Origin: Actinomycetes bacterium
GTDB taxonomy: Bacteria > Actinomycetota > Acidimicrobiia > Acidimicrobiales > Palsa-688
Length of the DNA: 8,301 bases
Direction: 5' to 3'
Assembly: GCA_021816565.1 (NCBI GenBank)
Contig: JAKAXN010000192.1
Coordinates: 1 to 8,301 of the forward strand
Part shown: one piece after another, positions 6,834 to 8,301 of the stretch
Layout: each line of letters begins with the position of its first letter
Numbering within the stretch: position 1 is the stretch's first letter
The notes under the pieces: generated by a model
Databases searched by the model: none
What the model was told of the DNA's origin: nothing
Seen by the model: only the letters and a program-made list of their open reading frames with translations
Translations under genes and position numbers: made by a program

Positions 6834-6908
6834 TGGCTGGCGGGGGAGGACTCGAACCTCCAACATACGGCTCCAAAGGCCGTCGTTCTGCCATTGAACT
6901 ACCCGCCA
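6834..6908 (-). tRNA. tRNA-Gln (anticodon UUG), with encoded CCA
   Basis: The minus strand folds into a complete cloverleaf of 75 bases including CCA. The acceptor stem TGGCGGG pairs perfectly with CCCGCCA, followed by discriminator G and CCA. The D arm is GTTC/GAAC with a 7-base loop. The anticodon arm ACGGC-CTTTGGA-GCCGT places TTG at positions 34-36, so the tRNA reads glutamine CAA and, by wobble, CAG. The variable loop has five bases and the T arm is GGAGG-TTCGAGT-CCTCC. The helicase gene follows on the same strand 59 bases downstream. glmU is divergent on the other side. No mismatch or missing stem was found. Confidence 0.97.
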
Positions 6909-6999
6909 CCGCGGCGCCCGGTGCGACACCCGGGACCTACAGGCTCGCGCAAAACCGGGGGCTTCAACAGCGACCCGCCGGGTTGCTAGAAAAAGGGGC
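6909..6999. other. Divergent promoter region between tRNA-Gln and glmU
   Basis: These 91 bases must carry the promoters for both flanking genes. For glmU, TTCAAC (6963-6968) and TAGAAA (6987-6992) are spaced by 18 bases, a plausible -35/-10 pair. TAGAAA ends seven bases before the ATG. For the tRNA, TTGAAG on the minus strand (6968-6963) is a possible -35, but no well-spaced -10 is evident. An A-rich AAAAAGGGG run before the glmU ATG stands out in this G+C-rich DNA. Its AAGGGG ends only one base before the ATG, which is too close for normal Shine-Dalgarno use. Confidence 0.4.
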
Positions 7000-8094
7000 A
7001 TGCCCGGCGAATCGAAGCTCTCGGCCGTCGTCCTGGCCGCAGGGGAGGGCACCAGGATGCGCTCGGAGCGGCCCAAGCCGCTCCACCGCCTATGCGGCCG
7101 GCCCATGGTGCTGCACGTGCTCCACGCTCTGGCGGAGCTCGACCTCGACCGGGCCGTGGTGGTGGTGGGCCACGGTGCGTCCCGGGTGACCAAGGCCGTC
7201 GGCCAGCAGCCGCCACCGGGCCTCCACCTGGATTTCGTGGAGCAGCGGGTGCAGCGGGGGACGGGTGACGCGGTGATGGTGGCGCTCACCGCCTTCCCCG
7301 ACGACGATGACGACGGCGACATCATCGTGGCCCCCGGCGACACGCCGCTGCTACGCCCGCCGACCCTGGCCGCCCTGGTACGGACCCACCGCAGCTCCGA
7401 GGCGGCGGCCACTGTGCTGACCGCCCGGCTGGCGGACCCCACCGGCTACGGCCGGGTCACCAGGGACCGCAGCGGCCGGGTGGCCCGGGTGGTGGAGCAG
7501 TCCGACGCCACCGAGGAGGAGCTGGCCGTCGACGAGGTCAACACTTCCATCTACGTGTTCCGCCGCTCGGTGCTCGCCCCGGCTCTGCGGCGGCTGACCC
7601 CGGACAACGCTCAGGGCGAGTACTACCTGACCGACGTCATCGCCGTCCTGCACGACGCCGGCTACCCCGTGGTGTCCATGGTGGTTGAGGACACCATGGA
7701 GGCGGCCGGGGTCAACGACCGCCACCAGCTCTCGGTCGCCGAGGCCGAGCTGCGGGCCCGCATCAACGAGAGGTGGATGCGACGCGGCGTCACCATGGTG
7801 GACCCTGAGGCCACCTATGTCGACACCACGGTCGAGCTGGCCCCCGACGTGGTGCTCTACCCCGGTACCCACCTGCAGGGCCGGACGGTGGTGGAAGCAG
7901 GGGCCGAGCTGGGCCCCTACACCCAGCTGTGCGACTGCCGTATCGGCGCCGGCGCCAGGGTGAGCGCCACTTTCGGCCGCAACGCCGAGGTCGGCGCCGA
8001 CGCCCGGGTCGGGCCGTGGGCCCATCTCCCCGACGGAACCCGGATCCCGGCAGGTTCCGACACCGGGCCGGGATACCGCGGCGGCGACGGTTAG
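7000..8094 (+). CDS. glmU: GlmU-type UDP-N-acetylglucosamine pyrophosphorylase, short form lacking the acetyltransferase catalytic region
   Basis: Cytosolic enzyme of peptidoglycan precursor synthesis. The intact N-terminal half should convert GlcNAc-1-phosphate and UTP to UDP-GlcNAc. Seen: LAAGEGTRM (12-20), K26, Q82 and GTGD (87-90), metal ligand D114 in PGDTPL, GYG (149-151), E166, N181 in VNTSIY, AQGEYYLTD (204-212), and N239 in GVND, the second metal ligand. A linker helix leads to a left-handed beta-helix from about residue 263. The protein ends at 364 residues, against about 450-480 for bifunctional GlmU, just before the His, Tyr, Asn and Lys residues of the acetyltransferase site. The LRPG block normally found near here reads LPDG, so its Arg is also lost. 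I see no hexapeptide repeats in other frames downstream, so a simple frameshift is unlikely. The start at 7000 places the AAG motif where the family has it. A prs-like start follows downstream, as in Actinobacteria. Confidence 0.9.
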   Translation: MPGESKLSAVVLAAGEGTRMRSERPKPLHRLCGRPMVLHVLHALAELDLDRAVVVVGHGASRVTKAVGQQPPPGLHLDFVEQRVQRGTGDAVMVALTAFPDDDDDGDIIVAPGDTPLLRPPTLAALVRTHRSSEAAATVLTARLADPTGYGRVTRDRSGRVARVVEQSDATEEELAVDEVNTSIYVFRRSVLAPALRRLTPDNAQGEYYLTDVIAVLHDAGYPVVSMVVEDTMEAAGVNDRHQLSVAEAELRARINERWMRRGVTMVDPEATYVDTTVELAPDVVLYPGTHLQGRTVVEAGAELGPYTQLCDCRIGAGARVSATFGRNAEVGADARVGPWAHLPDGTRIPAGSDTGPGYRGGDG

Positions 8095-8108
8095 CCGGAC
8101 CGGCCGGC

Positions 8109-8125
8109 CGCCGGGTCCCCCGGCG
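8109..8125 (+). terminator. GC-rich hairpin after glmU, weak terminator candidate
   Basis: CGCCGGG and CCCGGCG form a perfect 7-bp stem around a TCC loop, beginning 15 bases after the glmU stop codon. No T-rich tract follows, so it would be an atypical intrinsic terminator or simply a 3'-end stabilising stem. Confidence 0.35.
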
Positions 8126-8150
8126 CAGGGATGGCCCCGCGCCCCGGCTG

Positions 8151-8156
8151 TAGACT
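8151..8156 (+). promoter_or_regulatory. Probable -10 box for the last gene
   Basis: TAGACT matches the TAnnnT -10 pattern closely and stands out in otherwise G+C-only surroundings. It predicts a transcript start near 8162-8164, about 115 bases before the GTG at 8278. No good -35 hexamer is present 16-19 bases upstream. Confidence 0.45.
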
Positions 8157-8161
8157 GCCAC

Positions 8162-8215
8162 CGGGCCGCTCTGGTCGGGCCCCCGGGGGCTTCCGGAGGT
8201 TCCGGAGTCGGCCCG
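8162..8215 (+). promoter_or_regulatory. Foldable 5' leader before the last gene
   Basis: CGGGCCG (8162-8168) pairs perfectly with CGGCCCG (8209-8215). Inside this 7-bp closing stem, GCCCCCGGGGGC (8179-8190) is a palindrome that can form a tetraloop hairpin, and TCCGGA-GGT-TCCGGA (8192-8206) forms a 6-bp hairpin. The outline is a three-way junction that starts where transcription from the TAGACT box should begin. The same bases also form a direct repeat (TTCCGGAG at 8191-8198 and 8200-8207). I match it to no known riboswitch class. High G+C makes chance pairing common. Confidence 0.35.
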
Positions 8216-8277
8216 CAGCAGGATCCCCAGTTGATCCAGGTGTTCCAGTTCCCCGGCGAAGATGGAGGAGTCGGCTC

Positions 8278-8301
8278 GTGAGTTCTGAGGATGTGGCCGG
8301 G
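8278..8301 (+). CDS. Start of a GTG-initiated gene cut by the window edge; prs (ribose-phosphate pyrophosphokinase) possible from synteny
   Basis: A strong Shine-Dalgarno GGAGGAG (8264-8270) is followed by seven bases and a GTG that opens eight codons without a stop, reading VSSEDVAG. Eight residues do not identify a protein. The position directly after glmU on the same strand is where many Actinobacteria carry prs, encoding the enzyme that makes PRPP from ribose 5-phosphate and ATP. That identity is inference from gene order only. A probable promoter at 8151-8156 suggests the gene can be transcribed independently of glmU. Confidence 0.4.

Noticed and set aside
6775..6909. Longer open frame of the helicase starting at 6909
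   Set aside because: Its first 25 or so codons are the tRNA-Gln gene read in frame (SSMAERRPLEPYVGGS). The tRNA fold is perfect, so the ATG at 6774 is the better start.
7351..8025. Minus-strand open frame of 224 residues opposite glmU
   Set aside because: It is the antisense shadow of the conserved uridyltransferase frame and has no domain or ribosome binding site of its own.
8045..8277. Possible frameshift hiding the missing GlmU C-terminus
   Set aside because: The other two forward frames show no hexapeptide repeats or the HLSYIGD-like block of the acetyltransferase, and the next gene starts at 8278, leaving too little room.
8262..8288. Tiny ATG frame (MEESAREF) overlapping the last gene's start
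   Set aside because: The ATG lies within and next to the Shine-Dalgarno of the GTG start and has no ribosome binding site of its own, so an accidental frame is more likely than a regulatory upstream peptide.
1..8301. CRISPR array, insertion sequence, phage or attachment site
   Set aside because: No regularly spaced repeats, transposase or integrase coding sequence, or terminal inverted repeats were seen. The tRNA-Gln 3' end has no second copy in the window, so there is no sign of integration.

Overview
This window comes from a very G+C-rich bacterium. Third codon positions are almost all G or C, and a UvrD-type helicase carries a C-terminal HRDC domain, as in actinobacterial UvrD2. A tRNA-Gln sits next to glmU, an arrangement familiar from Actinobacteria. 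I infer an actinomycetote, possibly a deep branch such as Acidimicrobiia; the class is a guess from gene architecture.

Left part, all on the minus strand: the 5' portion of a branched-chain amino acid ABC permease (LivH type) runs off the left edge, probably into a fused second permease domain (1-1002). A 224-base gap with a perfect 14-bp palindrome follows. Next is a two-gene unit read right to left: an MpaB/DUF2236-type oxygenase (1937-2836), then a TetR-family regulator (1227-1937) whose start codon overlaps the oxygenase stop codon by one base. A 119-base divergent intergenic region holds an imperfect inverted repeat that overlaps the likely oxygenase promoter.

Middle: a plus-strand aldo/keto reductase with an intact catalytic tetrad (2956-3837) converges on, and overlaps by 33 bases, a 989-residue superfamily 1 helicase on the minus strand (3805-6774). 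The helicase has all core motifs, an N-terminal domain of about 190 residues that I cannot assign, and a C-terminal HRDC domain. Just upstream of it on the same strand is a complete tRNA-Gln(UUG) with encoded CCA (6834-6908).

Right part, plus strand: a GlmU whose uridyltransferase half is complete but which stops at 364 residues, before the acetyltransferase active site (7000-8094). After it comes a 183-base gap with a promoter-like hexamer and a foldable leader. The first eight codons of a GTG-started gene follow at the edge, possibly prs by synteny.

Most genes are ordinary housekeeping or metabolic genes. I do not see a clearly new defence, mobile or multi-gene system. The points most worth a second look are the GlmU without an acetyltransferase, the unassigned helicase N-terminal domain, the TetR/oxygenase pair with a candidate operator, the probable LivH-LivM fusion, the structured leader before the last gene, and the repeated TAnnnt/TAnnna box placed 6-7 bases before an ATG, which suggests leaderless mRNAs.
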